DNA of 64,000 bases from Bartonella apihabitans (GTDB lineage: Bacteria > Pseudomonadota > Alphaproteobacteria > Rhizobiales > Rhizobiaceae): positions 930,001 through 994,000 of the forward strand of contig NZ_CP132387.1 in assembly GCF_030758755.1 (NCBI RefSeq), in the 5' to 3' direction. The notes under the pieces are model-generated. The model was not told the DNA's origin and made no database searches. It worked only from the letters and a program-made list of their open reading frames with translations. Positions 10,905-21,442 of this stretch are shown here, piece by piece. Every line of letters starts with the position of its first letter. Within the stretch, counting starts at the first letter, position 1. Position numbers and translations under genes: made by a program.

Positions 10905-10938
10905 ACCATTTTTATGACTGTGCAGGAATACGAACTAT

Positions 10939-12192
10939 TCACACTGGCTTGACGAGAACGTGCTTCTTTTTACCGAAAGACAATTTGATGACGCCGTCGG
11001 CGTTGACATCATTTTCATTGATTATACGTTTTTCGTCTTCTACCGATGCATCATTCACCCTTATACCACCGCCTTGAACATGACGCCGCGCTTCGCCATT
11101 TGATTTGGCAAGCCCTGCCTTCACCAACAGGGTGAGTAAGCCAATACCATCTTTAAGTTCGGTTGCCGGAACGTCTATTTTGGGAAGGTCATGACTGACT
11201 TCACCTTGTTCGAATGTTTTACGTGCGGTTTCGGCAGCTTTTTCAGCCGCGTCACGTCCATGGAGCATGGCGGTTATTTCTGTCGCCAATATCTTTTTCA
11301 CATCGTTGATTTCCGAGCCTTGGAGGGCAGAAAGACGTTTTATTTCGTCCATTGGCAAAGTTGTATAAAGTTTTAAAAAACGCGAAACGTCAGCGTCTTC
11401 CGTATTGCGCCAATACTGCCAAAAGTCATAAGGAGAAAGCATGTCGGCATTGAGCCAGAGAGCACCATTGAGCGATTTACCCATTTTAGCGCCAGATGCT
11501 GTCGTCAATAATGGCGAAGTCAAAGCAAAAAGCTGTGGCGTATCCATACGGTGGCCAAGATCAATGCCGTTTACGATATTTCCCCATTGATCGGAACCGC
11601 CCATCTGCATACGCAAGCCGTAACGTTTGTTGAGTTGAACAAAGTCATAGGCTTGCAAGATCATATAATTGAATTCGAGAAACGACAGCGAATGCTCTCT
11701 ATCCATACGTAATTTGACAGAGTCAAAAGAGAGCATCTTGTTTACCGAGAAAAAGCGACCGACATCGCGCAAAAATTCAATATAATTCAAATCCCGAAGC
11801 CAGTCGGCATTGTTGACCATAATGGCGTCTGTGGCACCGTCACCGAATTTGATATATTTGGAAAAAACTTTTTTAATACCGGCGATATTGGAGTCGATTT
11901 TGTCGACAGTGAGGAGTTTACGCGCCTCGTCTTTAAACGACGGGTCACCGATCATACCCGTACCGCCACCCATGAGCGCGATAGGACGATGGCCTGTCTG
12001 CTGCAACCAGTGAAGCATCATAATCTGGATCAAACTGCCGGCATGGAGGCTTGCGGCCGTTGGATCAAAGCCGATATATCCTGTCACGATTTCCTTCGAA
12101 AGGAGATCGTCCAGACCTTTTTCGTCGGACATTTGGTGGATAAAACCACGTTCGCTCATCACATTTAGGAAATCGGATTTAAAACCGGACAT
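10939..12192 (-). CDS. tyrS: Tyrosyl-tRNA synthetase
   Basis: Charges tRNA-Tyr. The 417-residue protein has the class I signatures: [13 protein letters not shown] (HIGH-like, residue about 44), the tyrosine-binding region [15 protein letters not shown], and [12 protein letters not shown] (KMSKS-like, near residue 240). A C-terminal S4-type RNA-binding domain follows ([16 protein letters not shown]). The start ATG is at 12192. It is divergent from anmK, with about 110 bases between them for both promoters, and ends at a strong terminator. Confidence 0.97.
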   Translation of the reverse strand: MSGFKSDFLNVMSERGFIHQMSDEKGLDDLLSKEIVTGYIGFDPTAASLHAGSLIQIMMLHWLQQTGHRPIALMGGGTGMIGDPSFKDEARKLLTVDKIDSNIAGIKKVFSKYIKFGDGATDAIMVNNADWLRDLNYIEFLRDVGRFFSVNKMLSFDSVKLRMDREHSLSFLEFNYMILQAYDFVQLNKRYGLRMQMGGSDQWGNIVNGIDLGHRMDTPQLFALTSPLLTTASGAKMGKSLNGALWLNADMLSPYDFWQYWRNTEDADVSRFLKLYTTLPMDEIKRLSALQGSEINDVKKILATEITAMLHGRDAAEKAAETARKTFEQGEVSHDLPKIDVPATELKDGIGLLTLLVKAGLAKSNGEARRHVQGGGIRVNDASVEDEKRIINENDVNADGVIKLSFGKKKHVLVKPV

Positions 12193-12303
12193 CGGACTTT
12201 TTCCCTGAAAATTTTATATTTGGAAAAGAATATTCAACTGTTTCGTGGGCTTTATCATAGAATATATGTGATTTACAAGGAAACATAGTACGGGAAACAA
12301 GCT

Positions 12304-13461
12304 ATGCGCACGGTAAAAACGGCGATCGGCCTCATGAGCGGTACCTCTATGGATGGCATTGACGCCGCTTTGATTGAAAGTGACGGCGAAAAAACCGTCA
12401 ACATTATCGGTCATTTGTCTTGTGAGTATGATGCCGCGTTTCGTAAAAAATTGAAGTCAACGCTTGATGAAGTGACAAATGTTGTGAAGCGTGATGAGCT
12501 TCCAAAATCGGTTTTGAATGTCGGAAACGAGTTGACAATCAAACACGCATTTGCGGTCAATCAACTATTAAAAAAATATTCCATTTTGCCGAACGAGGTG
12601 GATTTAATCGGCTTCCATGGTCAGACTATACTCCATAAACCCGAGATCGGATTAACTATCCAGATAGGGGACGGTGCAATGCTTGCACAACAGTGTGGCA
12701 TTGATGTTGTCTACGACCTGAGATCAAACGATATGAAACATGGCGGACAAGGGGCGCCATTGGTTCCTGTTTATCACCGGGCTTTGGCTTTGAAATTGAC
12801 CGATAAACTCGATTTTCCAGTAGCTTTTATTAATATTGGCGGAATTTCCAATTTGACGTTCGTCGGTAAAAATAACGAACTTTATGCTTTTGATTGCGGA
12901 CCGGGGAATGGTTTGATCGACCAATGGATGTATTTTAGAACCGGAAGCCCGATGGATCGCAATGGTGAAGCTGGTCTACGCGGAACTGTTAATGAGGGGA
13001 TTGTGAATTCCTATTCTCGACACCCGTTTTTTAATCAGAAAAAACCGGGTTCTCTCGATTGGCGTAATTTTAAACCTCTAACGGATAAAGCTGTTTCTGT
13101 TGAAGATGGAGCAGCTTCGCTGAGCTTCGTAACTGCCTATGGAATCGTCAATTCTTTCCGACATTTGCCGGTGTATCCAAGAACACTCGTCCTCTCTGGA
13201 GGCGGGGCTTATAATAGATCGATTATCAAGGAATTACAGGAACTTACGCAAAAATATGGAATCATCACATTAACGGCGCAGTCACTTGGTCTTTCTTCGG
13301 ATTTCATAGAAGCGGAGGCGTGGGCTTATCTTGCGATCAGGTCAATTTATAACTTGCCGATCACATTTCCAACCACAACCGGTTGTCTAACACCTCAATC
13401 AGGCGGGCGTCTTGCACGACACCAGAATACGACACCGGATTGCGATGTAACCGGAAATTGA
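12304..13461 (+). CDS. anmK: Anhydro-N-acetylmuramic acid kinase
   Basis: Phosphorylates and opens 1,6-anhydroMurNAc released during wall turnover, giving MurNAc-6-phosphate for recycling. The 385-residue protein shows the family's start AIGLMSGTSMDGIDAALIE (ATP-binding, residues about 7-25), GFHGQTILHKP, the substrate-site NIGGISNLTF, FDCGPGNGLIDQWM and LVLSGGGAYNRSI. It starts at ATG 12304 shortly after a GGAAAC stretch. Next to tyrS, as in other Rhizobiales. Confidence 0.96.
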   Translation: MRTVKTAIGLMSGTSMDGIDAALIESDGEKTVNIIGHLSCEYDAAFRKKLKSTLDEVTNVVKRDELPKSVLNVGNELTIKHAFAVNQLLKKYSILPNEVDLIGFHGQTILHKPEIGLTIQIGDGAMLAQQCGIDVVYDLRSNDMKHGGQGAPLVPVYHRALALKLTDKLDFPVAFINIGGISNLTFVGKNNELYAFDCGPGNGLIDQWMYFRTGSPMDRNGEAGLRGTVNEGIVNSYSRHPFFNQKKPGSLDWRNFKPLTDKAVSVEDGAASLSFVTAYGIVNSFRHLPVYPRTLVLSGGGAYNRSIIKELQELTQKYGIITLTAQSLGLSSDFIEAEAWAYLAIRSIYNLPITFPTTTGCLTPQSGGRLARHQNTTPDCDVTGN

Positions 13462-13616
13462 ATGAAACAAATTTAAAAATGGCTTCAATGCGCGGCGAAA
13501 TCCGCCATTTCGAAAGTAATCGAAAGACTGTTTTATCGGATGTTTCGATTATAAGTTTCGGATTTTGATATGGCCGTGAAAGTTTTTGTCTGAAACCGAT
13601 TGCGCTCATTAAAAAA

Positions 13617-13644
13617 GGTTCATGCGGAAACTCTCGCATGAACC
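13617..13644. terminator. Bidirectional terminator between anmK and the hydrolase
   Basis: A perfect 10-base-pair stem (ggttcatgcg at 13617-13626 with cgcatgaacc at 13635-13644) is flanked by AAAAAA on the left and a short T run on the right. On the minus strand it ends in TTTTTT, a good terminator for the hydrolase gene; it may also stop anmK transcripts. Confidence 0.85.
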
Positions 13645-13681
13645 GATTTTGGAGGAAAATAGTAACAAATAATGAAAAGTT

Positions 13682-14356
13682 TTATCTTAAACGTTTCATA
13701 CGCGGCTCGGACAATTCGCCATTAAGGCGCCGGTCAAGATAATTGGCGCAATCATCGATAAGTTCGTCGACCTGACCAGCAAAAAAGTGGTTTGCACCTT
13801 CAAGAATTTGCTGGGTTATCGTAATTCCCTTTTGTGTTTTAAGCTTGTCCACGAGGCCCTGAACGTCTTTTACCGGAGCAACACGGTCGGCGTCGCCATG
13901 AATGATGAGGCCTGACGACGGGCAGGGAGCAAGAAAAGAAAAATCGTATATATTCGGTTGGGGAGCAACCGATATGAATCCTTCAATTTCAGGTCGACGC
14001 ATCAAGAGCTGCATGCCGATCCATGCGCCGAAAGAATAACCGGCCACCCAACAATTTTTCGAATCCGGATGCAGTGCCTGTACCCAATCGAGTGCTGCCG
14101 CTGCATCGGACAACTCGCCGGCGCCATGATCGAATTCACCTTGACTGCGTCCGATACTGCGGAAGTTGAAACGCAATGTGGTAAATCCGCGTTGTTGGAA
14201 CATATAGAAAAGATCATAAACGATCTTGTTATTCATCGTACCGCCAAATTGCGGATGTGGATGGAGAATAATGGCTATAGGAGCATTTTTTTCCGGCGAG
14301 GGTTGATAACGGCCTTCAAGGCGACCCGCAGGACCATTGAAAATGACTTCAGGCAT
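13682..14356 (-). CDS. Alpha/beta hydrolase
   Basis: A 224-residue cytosolic protein. The nucleophile elbow GYSFGAWIG (Ser near residue 117), an oxyanion region HPHPQFGG, an acid in LIIHGDADRVAP and a terminal His in LEGANHFFAG form the catalytic triad of the dienelactone-hydrolase-like family often annotated as KANL3/Tex30-like. Substrate unknown. Start chosen at ATG 14356, six bases after AGGAG; a TTG directly before it is also in frame. It is transcribed away from the SUF operon, which in Brucella-type genomes also has a hydrolase at this place. Confidence 0.88.
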   Translation of the reverse strand: MPEVIFNGPAGRLEGRYQPSPEKNAPIAIILHPHPQFGGTMNNKIVYDLFYMFQQRGFTTLRFNFRSIGRSQGEFDHGAGELSDAAAALDWVQALHPDSKNCWVAGYSFGAWIGMQLLMRRPEIEGFISVAPQPNIYDFSFLAPCPSSGLIIHGDADRVAPVKDVQGLVDKLKTQKGITITQQILEGANHFFAGQVDELIDDCANYLDRRLNGELSEPRMKRLR

Positions 14357-14538
14357 CAAGTACTCCTTACTTAATCAGCTTGGATATCCCGTTGTGACAT
14401 AAAAGAAAATCGGTAAATTCAAACTGTTTTGCATGTTTAAAGTTTATTCTAAGCGTTAGATAGTCTGTAATGGGTGCACTTTTCAAGGAAATTGCGTTAT
14501 GGATGCGTTTGAAATAATAAAAATTACGAGGCCTCCAT

Positions 14539-15684
14539 ATGTCATCTTCAAGATGCTATCTCGATTATAATGCTACAACGCCTTTGTCAGATGCTGCCCG
14601 CAACGCTTTGGTGAGCGCACTTGACGTATATGGCAATCCTTCTTCGGTTCATCAGGAAGGGCGAGCCGCAAAAGCCCTGCTGGAAAAAGCACGGCGGCAG
14701 GTCGCCAATCGTCTTCATACCGAGCCCGATCACGTTGTTTTTACCTCCGGTGCAACGGAAGCGGCAATGACGCTTCTTACACCCGATTACAAAATGGGAC
14801 GTTCGGATGTCCACTTTTCTAAAGTCTATATAGGAGCAACCGAACATCCCTGCATTGGAAAAGGCGGTCGATTTGAAAAAGACCGGCAGGAAATTATTGA
14901 TGTTGATGAAAATGGCATCATCAACCTTGACGAACTTGAAAGAAAACTCTCGGCTCATGATAAATCCGAAGGACTACCAATGGTTGCTATTCAGGCGGCC
15001 AACGGCGAAACCGGTGTCATTCAGCCGGTTGGAAAAATTGCCGATATTGTCAAACAGGCGGGCGGCGTTCTTGTTGTCGATATTGTGCAATATATTGGCA
15101 AACTCCCTGTCAATGTCGATAGCTTCGGAGGGGATTTCTTTATTGTCGCAGCACATAAGATCGGCGGGCCAAAAGGCATCGGCGCATTTGTAGCCACAGG
15201 AAGTGCTCTTATGCCACAACCGCTTATATTGGGTGGAGGGCAGGAAAAAGGCTTCCGCTCTGGCACAGAGTCAATTCCGCTCATCGCCGCGTTCGGTGCA
15301 GCGATGGAACAAAAACCGACAACTCAGGATTTAGATCATTCTAAAGCTCTTCAAATGCGTCTGGAACACGGGTTGCATCAATTGAGTAACAATCTTGTTA
15401 TTTTCGGAGAAAAATCACCACGTCTACCGAATACAACCTATTTTGCTGTTGACGGTTTAAAGGCCGAAACGCTGCAAATCGGTTTTGATCTTGCCGGATT
15501 TGCGGTTTCGGCCGGATCGGCTTGTTCCTCGGGAAAAGTGAAACAAAGTGGTGTTCTTGCAGCAATGGGGTGCCATGTACCCGATGGCGCAATCCGGGTT
15601 TCTACAGGTAAACACACAAGCTTGAAAAACATTGATGACTTTCTCTCGGCTTTCGAAAAAATCATCCGGAATTCAAAAAATTAA
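14539..15684 (+). CDS. Cysteine desulfurase, NifS/IscS-like
   Basis: PLP enzyme that takes sulfur from cysteine for Fe-S cluster building. 381 residues: YLDYNATTPLSDAAR at the N-terminus, TSGATEAAMTLL, ANGETGVIQPVG, the PLP lysine in AAHKIGGPKGIGAF (near residue 206), and the persulfide loop SAGSACSSGKVKQSG (near 326). It is class I by its loop, unlike the class II SufS later in the operon. Starts 15 bases after a GAGGCC motif; 173 bases separate it from sufB, so sufB may have an extra promoter. Confidence 0.93.
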   Translation: MSSSRCYLDYNATTPLSDAARNALVSALDVYGNPSSVHQEGRAAKALLEKARRQVANRLHTEPDHVVFTSGATEAAMTLLTPDYKMGRSDVHFSKVYIGATEHPCIGKGGRFEKDRQEIIDVDENGIINLDELERKLSAHDKSEGLPMVAIQAANGETGVIQPVGKIADIVKQAGGVLVVDIVQYIGKLPVNVDSFGGDFFIVAAHKIGGPKGIGAFVATGSALMPQPLILGGGQEKGFRSGTESIPLIAAFGAAMEQKPTTQDLDHSKALQMRLEHGLHQLSNNLVIFGEKSPRLPNTTYFAVDGLKAETLQIGFDLAGFAVSAGSACSSGKVKQSGVLAAMGCHVPDGAIRVSTGKHTSLKNIDDFLSAFEKIIRNSKN

Positions 15685-15857
15685 AAAACAGCACTTGAAA
15701 TCTTCTTTAGAACTGTTTTAAACAAGGTCAAATAAGCTTGACTGGATTTATCATGTTTTTCATTGAAGTACGGTGACCGAGACACTAAATCAAGTTATGC
15801 TTATTTTGGTATCATCGACAACTGCCGGTTTTTGACCCGGCCAGGAGGGAGAAGCCC

Positions 15858-17368
15858 ATGCCTGCAGTGCAGGAAACTATAAGTCAGGTTCGTGAAATTG
15901 ATGTGGACCAATATAAATATGGTTTTGAGACCAAGATCGAGGCAGATAAAGCCCCGCTCGGTCTTAACGAAGATATTATCCGTTTGATTTCGGCAAAAAA
16001 ACAGGAACCGGAATGGATGCTGGAATTGCGACTGAAAGCATTCCGGCATTGGTTGACTATGGAAGAGCCTCATTGGCCCGACTGGAAATCCCTAAAATAG
16101 ATTTTCAGGCGATTTCATATTATTCGGCACCTAAAAGCCAGAATGCACCAAAGTCTCTTGATGAAGTTGATCCTGCATTGCTGAATACTTATGAGAAGCT
16201 TGGTATTCCTTTAAAAGAACAAGAAATTCTCGCCGGTGTACGTAAGCAGGCAGAACCTTCACAATTGGACGATAATGTTTATGCATCCGGTCGCGTTGCG
16301 GTCGATGCGGTGTTCGATTCGGTTTCTGTGGTCACCACATTCAAGAAAGAATTGATCCGTTCCGGCGTTATATTCTGTTCAATATCGGAAGCGATACGTG
16401 AACATCCTGATCTGATCAAGCAATATCTCGGCTCGGTTGTTCCTGCCGGCGACAACTTTTATGCGGCGCTCAATGCGGCTGTTTTCACGGATGGGTCATT
16501 TATTTACGTTCCTAAAGGCGTTCGTTGTCCCATGGAGCTGTCGACTTATTTCCGTATTAACGAACGTAATACCGGCCAATTCGAACGCACATTGATTATC
16601 GCCGACGAAGGTGCTTACGTATCCTATCTTGAAGGTTGTACAGCACCGCAACGCGACGAGAACCAGCTGCATGCGGCGGTTGTTGAACTCATTGCCCAGG
16701 AAGATGCGGAAATAAAATATTCAACCGTTCAGAACTGGTATCCGGGTGATAAAGACGGCAAAGGCGGGATTTTCAATTTCGTTACCAAGCGTGGTGATTG
16801 TCGCGGTGACAATTCGAAAATTTCCTGGACACAGGTTGAAACCGGGTCGGCGATAACCTGGAAATATCCTTCATGCCTGTTGCGTGGGGATAATACACGC
16901 GGTGAATTCTATTCCATTGCAGTTTCCAATGGACACCAACAGATTGATTCAGGCACAAAAATGATCCATCTTGGAAAAAACACATCAAGCCGTGTTATTT
17001 CCAAAGGTATTTCAGCCGGTTTTTCCAATAACACCTATCGTGGACAAATCTCGGCTCATCGCAAAGCCACCAATGCCCGTAACTTCACCCAATGTGACAG
17101 CCTGTTGATCGGCAATAATTGTGGTGCCCACACAGCTCCTTACATTGAAGCGAAAAACGCGACGGCAAAATTCGAGCACGAGGCAACTACGTCGAAGATT
17201 TCCGAAGATCAATTGTTCTACGTTATGCAGCGGGGCATTCCGGAAGAAGAAGCGATTGCTCTTATTGTAAATGGCTTTGTCAAAGAAGTTATTCAGGAAT
17301 TACCGATGGAATTTGCTGTTGAAGCACAAAAGCTTATCGGTATCAGTCTTGAAGGTAGTGTCGGCTAA
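15858..17368 (+). CDS. sufB: Fe-S assembly scaffold protein SufB (frame fault at 16075-16079)
   Basis: Core subunit of the SufBCD scaffold. The start at 15858 ([20 protein letters not shown]) follows GGAGGGAGAAG. The frame reads to WLTMEEPHW, then slips: the family's continuation [11 protein letters not shown] is one base out of phase and runs intact to 17368. Adding one base to ggccc (16075-16079) gives TGG GCC CGA (W-A-R) and a protein of about 503 residues, normal for SufB. Downstream conserved stretches are complete: [76 protein letters not shown] (with the conserved Cys) and [12 protein letters not shown]. Decay of so central a gene inside an intact operon is unlikely. Confidence 0.9.
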
Positions 17369-17425
17369 CTAAAGCTGTTGTTTTTGTTGGGGGCCTTATC
17401 AGTGTCCGCAAAATAGGATTTAAAA

Positions 17426-18199
17426 ATGTTAGAAATTAAAAATCTTCATGCACGTATAGCCGAAACCAAGACAGAAATTCTGCATGGTCTGGATTTGACA
17501 ATCCACGATGGCGAAGTTGCAGCAATTATGGGACCAAACGGTTCTGGTAAATCGACGCTTTCATATATTCTTGCCGGTCGTGATGATTATGAAGTGACGG
17601 ACGGAGAAGTTATCTTTAACGGCAAGTCGCTTCTTGATATGGATCCGGCAGAACGGGCGGCAACCGGTGTGTTTCTGGCTTTCCAGTATCCGATGGAAAT
17701 ACCTGGCGTTGCGACAATGGAATTTTTGAAAGTCGCAATGAATTGTCAGAGAAAAGCGCGCGGCGAAGAAGAATTGAAAGTGCCCGAGTTCTTGAAAAAA
17801 GTAAAAGCGGGCGTTACCGAGCTTGATATGGATATGAGCATGCTCAAGCGTCCTCTCAATGTCGGTTTTTCCGGTGGTGAAAAGAAGCGCGCAGAAATAC
17901 TCCAGATGCTGTTGCTGGAACCGAAGCTCTGTATTCTTGACGAAACAGATTCAGGCCTTGATATTGATGCGTTAAAAATTGTGGCAAACGGTGTCAATGC
18001 TTTGCGCTCTCCGGATCGTTCGTTCATGGTCATCACCCACTATCAAAGACTTCTGGACTATATTGTGCCGGATACTGTGCACGTCCTCTATAAAGGTAAA
18101 ATCGTCAAGACTGGCGATAAGACATTGGCTATGCAGCTTGAACAAACAGGTTATGCCGACATTATCGACAAGGTAGAAGCGGAGGAAGGACATGAGTGA
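17426..18199 (+). CDS. sufC: SUF ATPase SufC
   Basis: ABC-type ATPase that drives conformational change of SufB-SufD during cluster assembly. 257 residues with Walker A GPNGSGKST (near residue 37), Q-loop FQYPMEIPGV, signature FSGGEKKRAEI, Walker B LCILDETDSGLDID and the switch His in MVITHYQRLLDYI. Soluble, with no membrane partner. It starts 57 bases after sufB and overlaps sufD by 8 bases, a sign of translational coupling. Confidence 0.97.
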   Translation: MLEIKNLHARIAETKTEILHGLDLTIHDGEVAAIMGPNGSGKSTLSYILAGRDDYEVTDGEVIFNGKSLLDMDPAERAATGVFLAFQYPMEIPGVATMEFLKVAMNCQRKARGEEELKVPEFLKKVKAGVTELDMDMSMLKRPLNVGFSGGEKKRAEILQMLLLEPKLCILDETDSGLDIDALKIVANGVNALRSPDRSFMVITHYQRLLDYIVPDTVHVLYKGKIVKTGDKTLAMQLEQTGYADIIDKVEAEEGHE

Positions 18200-19472
18200 A
18201 ACCTCCAAAGTCGATAAAAAACCGGAAATGACTGCTGCGGAACAGGCAATAGTCGATATTTTTGGTCAAAAATTGGGTGATTTTCCTGGAAATAGCGAGG
18301 TCATGTCAACGCGGGATAGCGTGGTAGAACAGTTCAAACGCGTGGGCATTCCTTCCAGAAAACGCGAATATTGGCATTACACCGATTTGCGTACCTTGTT
18401 GAAGACAATTCCGAACTTTAGTGATGAAGGTGACGGATTATCTCGCGACCCGCTTCTGCCAAAGAATTCTGTATTTGCCATTTTTAACGGCAAAACACTC
18501 GCAGCCCCTGAGGTCGATTCAGTCACTGTAAAACGCGTTGCCGATGAACTTGCTAACGAGCATTTCACTCTGAAGCCAGATATTTCCGACGATGATTTTG
18601 TCGGTCAGGTCAATACGGCTTTTGTCACTGACGGTTGGCTTCTTGAAGTAGCAGACGGTGCAAAAATCGCTGATCCGATTGAATTGCAAATGATCAATCC
18701 GGGTGGTCAGGCTCATGCCTATTCCCAAGTCAAAGTAGGTAATAATAGCTCGGTTACTTTCATCGAAAGACAATTGGGTGGCGAAAAATCCACATTTGTA
18801 ACTTCCGTACAAGACCTCAAAATAGGCGAGGGAGCAGATGTAACTTGGATTATCATTCGTGATCGGGGTTTCGACGCGACGCAGTTTTCCAAGTTTCTCG
18901 CAAATCTTGATAAGAAAGCAAAACTGACCCTATACATCGTGAATGTCGCAAGTCAGTTTAACCGACAGGAAATAGACATTGAGATGCCGGGCGAGGGTGG
19001 GAACTTCCAATTGAGGACGATCAATCTCCTTGCAGGTGCCAGTCATAGCGATGTTACAATGTTTGTTCGTCACATTGGCGAAGATACTGTTTCGACCGAA
19101 ATTGTTCGCAATGTTGTAGCTGATAATGCAAGAGGTGCGTTTCAGGGCATGATCAAGGTTTCCAGAGAAGCCCAGAAAACTGATGCCCGCATGACGTGCA
19201 ACAGTCTTATCTTATCGGATGACGCCGAATTCGATTCGAAACCCGAACTCGAAATTTTTGCCGATGATGTTGCTTGCGGACATGGTTCCACAGTTGCGGA
19301 AATCGATCGCGAACAACTCTTTTATCTGATGGCACGCGGTATCGAAGAATCTGTCGCTCGCGGCTTGTTGGTAAAGGCTTTTGTCTCCCAGTTGATTGAT
19401 GACGTGGAAAACGATCAAATGAAAGACGTCATTGTTGCTCTCATTAATCAATGGTTGGAAAAGCACCTTTAA
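18192..19472 (+). CDS. sufD: SUF scaffold subunit SufD
   Basis: Partner of SufB in the SufBC2D scaffold. 426 residues: an N-terminal helical part with KREYWHYTDLRTLL, and the beta-helix core ending in SILSDDAE-type motifs (here NSLILSDDAEFDSKPELEIF), DDVACGHGSTVAEIDREQLF (conserved Cys and His) and YLMARGIEESVARGLLVKAF. It starts at ATG 18192 inside the end of sufC. Confidence 0.95.
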   Translation: MSETSKVDKKPEMTAAEQAIVDIFGQKLGDFPGNSEVMSTRDSVVEQFKRVGIPSRKREYWHYTDLRTLLKTIPNFSDEGDGLSRDPLLPKNSVFAIFNGKTLAAPEVDSVTVKRVADELANEHFTLKPDISDDDFVGQVNTAFVTDGWLLEVADGAKIADPIELQMINPGGQAHAYSQVKVGNNSSVTFIERQLGGEKSTFVTSVQDLKIGEGADVTWIIIRDRGFDATQFSKFLANLDKKAKLTLYIVNVASQFNRQEIDIEMPGEGGNFQLRTINLLAGASHSDVTMFVRHIGEDTVSTEIVRNVVADNARGAFQGMIKVSREAQKTDARMTCNSLILSDDAEFDSKPELEIFADDVACGHGSTVAEIDREQLFYLMARGIEESVARGLLVKAFVSQLIDDVENDQMKDVIVALINQWLEKHL

Positions 19473-19481
19473 GAAGGAATA

Positions 19482-20726
19482 ATGATGATAGACCAAACGT
19501 CTTCGTCTTTCGATATCAATCAAATACGGCGTGATTTTCCGATCCTTGATCGGAAAATCTACGGTAAACGTCTCGCCTATCTTGATAATGCTGCTTCGGC
19601 TCAAAAGCCGAGGCAGGTTCTTGAGGCTATGGACGAGGTCTATCGGACAAGCTATGCCAATGTTCATCGCGGCCTTCATTTTTTATCGAACACTGCAACC
19701 GAGCTTTATGAAAAAGCCAGAGAAAGCGTTCGTAAATTTATGAATGCTTCATCTCATGAAGAAATTGTCTTTACCAAAAACGCGACGGAAGCCATCAATA
19801 CTGTGGCATATGGATATGGAATGCCGCGTTTTTCGGAAGGTGACGAAATTGTTTTGACGATTATGGAACATCATTCCAATATCGTTCCCTGGCATTTTAT
19901 TCGCGAAGTGAAGGGCGTAAAACTTGTTTTCGTGCCGGTTGACGACGATGGAGTTCTCCATTTGGAGGATTTCGAAAAGGCATTGACTGAAAAGACGAGA
20001 CTTGTAGCCGTCACCCATATGTCGAACACCCTCGGCACAGTGCCACCGGTCAAAGAGATGATAAAGGCCGCTCATGAGCGGAATATTCCGGTTTTGATCG
20101 ACGGGGCACAAGGGTCAGTCCATTTGACCGTCGACGTGCAAGACCTCGATTGTGACTGGTATGTAATGACAGGCCACAAACTTTACGGCCCGACAGGGAT
20201 CGGTGTTCTTTACGGCAAAAAAGACCGATTGCAAGAAATGCACCCGTTTCAGGGTGGCGGCGAGATGATTGAAGATGTGAGTGTCGACAAGATCACTTAC
20301 AACGACCCCCCTCATCGCTTTGAAGCTGGAACGCCTCCGATTGTTCAGGCGATCGGATTGGGTGTTGCTCTCGAATATATTATGTCGAAAGATCGCAAAG
20401 CACTTGAGGCTCACGAGAAAGCATTGACGGCCTATGCTCATGAACGGCTTGAAGCGATCAATTCGTTGCGCATTTTCGGGCATGCTCCTGATAAAGGTGG
20501 CATTATCTCGTTCCAACTCGAAGGAATTCATCCTCACGATGTCTCGATGTATATTGACCGTCAGGGAGTAGCCGTGAGAGCTGGAACGCATTGTGCCCAG
20601 CCGCTCCTTAATCGCTTTCATGTAACATCGACCTGCCGTGCATCTTTTGCCATGTATAATGATCGCGATGATGTCGAACAGCTTGCCGAAGCGTTGGAAA
20701 AGGCAAGGAGGTTTTTTAATGAGTGA
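19482..20726 (+). CDS. sufS: Cysteine desulfurase SufS
   Basis: Class II PLP cysteine desulfurase dedicated to the SUF scaffold. 414 residues: YLDNAASAQKPRQVLEAMDE, FTKNATEAINTVAYG, MEHHSNIVPWHF, the PLP lysine in MTGHKLYGPTGIGVLYG and the active Cys in VRAGTHCAQPLLNRF. It starts at 19482 (two ATGs in a row) nine bases after sufD and overlaps sufT by 8 bases. The protein that usually receives its sulfur (SufE or SufU) is not in the window. Confidence 0.96.
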   Translation: MMIDQTSSSFDINQIRRDFPILDRKIYGKRLAYLDNAASAQKPRQVLEAMDEVYRTSYANVHRGLHFLSNTATELYEKARESVRKFMNASSHEEIVFTKNATEAINTVAYGYGMPRFSEGDEIVLTIMEHHSNIVPWHFIREVKGVKLVFVPVDDDGVLHLEDFEKALTEKTRLVAVTHMSNTLGTVPPVKEMIKAAHERNIPVLIDGAQGSVHLTVDVQDLDCDWYVMTGHKLYGPTGIGVLYGKKDRLQEMHPFQGGGEMIEDVSVDKITYNDPPHRFEAGTPPIVQAIGLGVALEYIMSKDRKALEAHEKALTAYAHERLEAINSLRIFGHAPDKGGIISFQLEGIHPHDVSMYIDRQGVAVRAGTHCAQPLLNRFHVTSTCRASFAMYNDRDDVEQLAEALEKARRFFNE

Positions 20727-21123
20727 ATCCGACAACAAAATTCATACTGCCGAGCCGGTAGGTGATTGGGGCGATCATGTTGTTGCAGCAAACACGTCAA
20801 CGATTCCCCCTGCCGAACTCGATCGTATGACGGAGGATATCATCAATGCTTTGAAAACAGTCTTCGACCCTGAAATTCCCGCCGATATTTATGAGTTGGG
20901 TCTGGTCTACAAAATCGACATTGAAGATGATCGCACTGTAAAAATCGATATGACTTTGACTGCTCCGGGGTGTCCCGTCGCAGGCGATATGCCGAGCTGG
21001 GTAGAAAATGCCGTCGGTGCGGTAGAGGGCGTTTCGCATGTCGAGGTCAACATGACATTTGACCCACCTTGGACGCCAGATAGAATGTCTGAAGAAGCCC
21101 AGATTGCACTTGGCTGGTATTAA
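20719..21123 (+). CDS. sufT: SUF-associated MIP18/DUF59 protein SufT
   Basis: Accessory factor for Fe-S maturation. 134 residues from ATG 20719, which overlaps the sufS stop (ATGAGTGA) and follows AAGGAGG. The DUF59 core (residues about 37-130) holds ALKTVFDPEIPADIYELGLV and MTLTAPGCPVAGDMP with the conserved Cys, then VNMTFDPPWTPDRMSEEAQI. It is the last gene of the operon; the 319 bases before dinB show no sufA. Confidence 0.93.
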   Translation: MSESDNKIHTAEPVGDWGDHVVAANTSTIPPAELDRMTEDIINALKTVFDPEIPADIYELGLVYKIDIEDDRTVKIDMTLTAPGCPVAGDMPSWVENAVGAVEGVSHVEVNMTFDPPWTPDRMSEEAQIALGWY

Positions 21124-21442
21124 CCACTTCCGTCTTGATAATAATTGCTGCTGGGTAAGGACGTATTGAATTTTCCCGACATATCCAGTTTCGGTCATGT
21201 GATTGAAAATTAGGTTGTTCTTGCACTATTCAATCCGGAAAAGGGGGTTCTTTCTAATCAAAAGTTCAACAAAGCCGAAATGCGTCAAGCTATATTGTTT
21301 GGATGTAGAAAAATCCGATTTGCGCACTAAGGCTAAACGAGCGGAAAAGGCGGTGTTTTAACCGGTAAAACCGACATGGCTTTTCCTTTCGAGTGAAATT
21401 CGAAAACCTCTCTATTATTCGGAAAATGGCGATATTTCCGCT
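21124..21442. other. Intergenic region after the SUF operon
   Basis: About 320 bases between sufT and the convergent dinB. I read all frames for an A-type carrier (SufA/IscA, with the CGCG motif near its end) and found none. No strong terminator is visible; only a weak near-palindrome around gttttaaccggtaaaac (21354-21370). Confidence 0.5.

Noticed and set aside
21124-21442. A hidden or frameshifted sufA after sufT.
   Set aside because: Reading the region in all three forward frames shows no A-type carrier motifs and no terminal CGCG pattern.
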